Source: JAHDFB01 sp965658745 (GTDB lineage Bacteria; Bacteroidota; Bacteroidia; Chitinophagales; Saprospiraceae). Taken from it: DNA of 64,000 bases. This document shows, one piece after another, positions 63,251-64,000 of this stretch. Location of the stretch: positions 1 to 64,000 of the forward strand of contig CBFHTK010000008.1 of the NCBI GenBank assembly GCA_965658745.1, in the 5' to 3' direction. The notes below the pieces were generated by a model. That model made no database searches and had not been told where the DNA came from. It saw only the letters and a list, made by a program, of their open reading frames with translations. Each line of letters opens with the position of its first letter. The first letter of the stretch is position 1. Both the position numbers and the translations under genes were made by a program.

Positions 63251-63937
63251 ATGGCAAAAATTCCCCGATGGAAAAAATGGCTTTCTCATATCATAGAGCT
63301 TGAATTAGAGAAAATTGAATCGGGGTACGGTCATACGCTTTCACTTTGTCTTTCAGATGGGCGTTTTCAGCTAAATGCCGAAAATGCTATTTACAGTTGG
63401 GAAGATAAATACGACAATTTTTACAAAGCCTTTGCACAATTGGATCTCGGCAAACTTCCAGGAAAAGAGAGTTTGGTTCTTGGATTTGGTTTGGGGAGTA
63501 TTCCTCAGATGCTCGAAAAAAACTTCAATCAATCTTTATATTACACAGGAGTTGAGATTGACGATCAAGTTATTTATCTAGCAGAAAAATACATTTGTCA
63601 TCAATTGGAATCACCTCTTCAATTAATACAAGCCTCTGCTGAAATTTTCGTAGAAATTACAGAGGAAAAATTTGATTTCATCTGTGTAGATATTTTCATA
63701 AACGATAAGATTCCGGCACCTATTAGAACCCATGTATTTATTGAGCAAGTCAAGTCATGTCTGAACGAGGATGGCCTTGTACTTTTTAATCATTTGGCTA
63801 ATCGAGAAGCAGAGCGAAAAACTGGCGAAGCTTTCTTCAATAATGCGTTTCGCAGTGTATTCCCAGATGCTGAGCTCCTAGATGTTGATGGGAATTATAT
63901 TTTCGTTTCAGATGAGAGATTTCTTACGAATAGCTGA
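63251..63937 (+). CDS. Spermidine-synthase-like / SAM-dependent methyltransferase-fold protein
   Basis: A 228-residue protein with a Rossmann fold: VLGFGLGSIPQMLEKN is the SAM-binding motif, YYTGVEIDDQVIYLAEK the acidic second motif, and EKFDFICVDIFINDKIP the third strand. The whole layout resembles spermidine synthase, but the characteristic catalytic loop is not obvious, so a role as methyltransferase or aminopropyltransferase is left open. It starts on the base after the Fur-family stop codon, so the two are co-translated. Confidence 0.75.
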   Translation: MAKIPRWKKWLSHIIELELEKIESGYGHTLSLCLSDGRFQLNAENAIYSWEDKYDNFYKAFAQLDLGKLPGKESLVLGFGLGSIPQMLEKNFNQSLYYTGVEIDDQVIYLAEKYICHQLESPLQLIQASAEIFVEITEEKFDFICVDIFINDKIPAPIRTHVFIEQVKSCLNEDGLVLFNHLANREAERKTGEAFFNNAFRSVFPDAELLDVDGNYIFVSDERFLTNS

Positions 63938-64000
63938 TTTTGTCCGTGTGTTTTAGAGTTTAACGCTAAGGTCTTTCGTGGTTGTTTCGGCAACTTGAGT

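Noticed and set aside
1..64000. tRNA, rRNA, CRISPR arrays, complete insertion sequences or prophage
   Set aside because: None recognised on either strand by reading; the only recombinase is a housekeeping Xer protein. A program such as tRNAscan or a CRISPR finder could confirm this.

Overview
The window is a piece of a Bacteroidota chromosome, most like a marine Saprospiraceae-type genome; the family-level placement is inference. The phylum call rests on a gldKLMN type IX secretion (T9SS) cluster, PorP/SprF-family proteins, a PorW/SprE-like lipoprotein, a T9SS sorting domain, a SusC/SusD polysaccharide locus, lipoprotein signals of Bacteroidota type, and repeated TAnnTTTG promoter elements. 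Three N runs (16084-16520, 18527-18638, 26202-26372) mark scaffold gaps that cut a PorP-like gene, the start of a small outer-membrane barrel gene and a bioY gene. No rRNA, tRNA, CRISPR array or intact insertion sequence was seen.

Layout. 1-3350: glycosyltransferase (cut by the window edge) and an RND/MMPL exporter. 3400-5350: two damaged genes, an SPFH/prohibitin-like remnant and a twice frameshifted gamma-glutamyltranspeptidase. 5400-9600: ALDH7-type semialdehyde dehydrogenase, rbfA (minus) and recG. 9600-17150 (minus): a beta-helix lipoprotein and the T9SS/gliding motor genes gldK-gldL-gldM-gldN, preceded by a PorP/SprF gene. 17345-22206: metallo-hydrolase, a barrel protein, a lipoprotein, Ppx/GppA, and a metal-ABC permease fused to a DtxR-type repressor. 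22345-25856: three glycan-assembly genes (DPM-like GT2, membrane GT2, GT-C). 25859-28437: bioY, HAD phosphatase, M23 peptidase, small membrane protein. 28509-37395: a laminarin-type polysaccharide utilisation locus (SusC, SusD, PKD lipoprotein, Calx-beta/GH16 laminarinase) with a dead GH3 beta-glucosidase tail downstream and an amber-interrupted GNAT gene beside it. 38340-43937: an SBBP-repeat T9SS cargo protein and a PorW/SprE-like TPR lipoprotein with an extreme polylysine tract. 43971-47215: YbjQ, biotin carrier, AtpI-like and AtpZ proteins, bactofilin and a second PorP/SprF. 47483-49930: a cytosolic trypsin-like protease with zinc ribbon and YbjN-like domain next to a second protein that shares the YbjN-like motif. 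50129-64000: xerD, GNAT, ctp/prc, rlmN, thrS, OmpA, asnS, an Uup-like ABC-F protein, a Fur-family regulator and a methyltransferase-like protein.

How it works together. GldK/L/M/N, the PorP proteins and PorW would export and anchor cargo such as the SBBP protein. The SusCD locus would bind and import beta-glucan that the surface GH16 enzyme cleaves; loss of the neighbouring GH3 gene would leave final hydrolysis to an enzyme elsewhere. The least described assembly is the cytosolic protease and its YbjN-domain partner. Several genes have a TAnnTTTG element so close to the start codon that the mRNA would have almost no leader. Four loci carry broken reading frames, which is either local gene decay or, for the frameshifts, assembly error.
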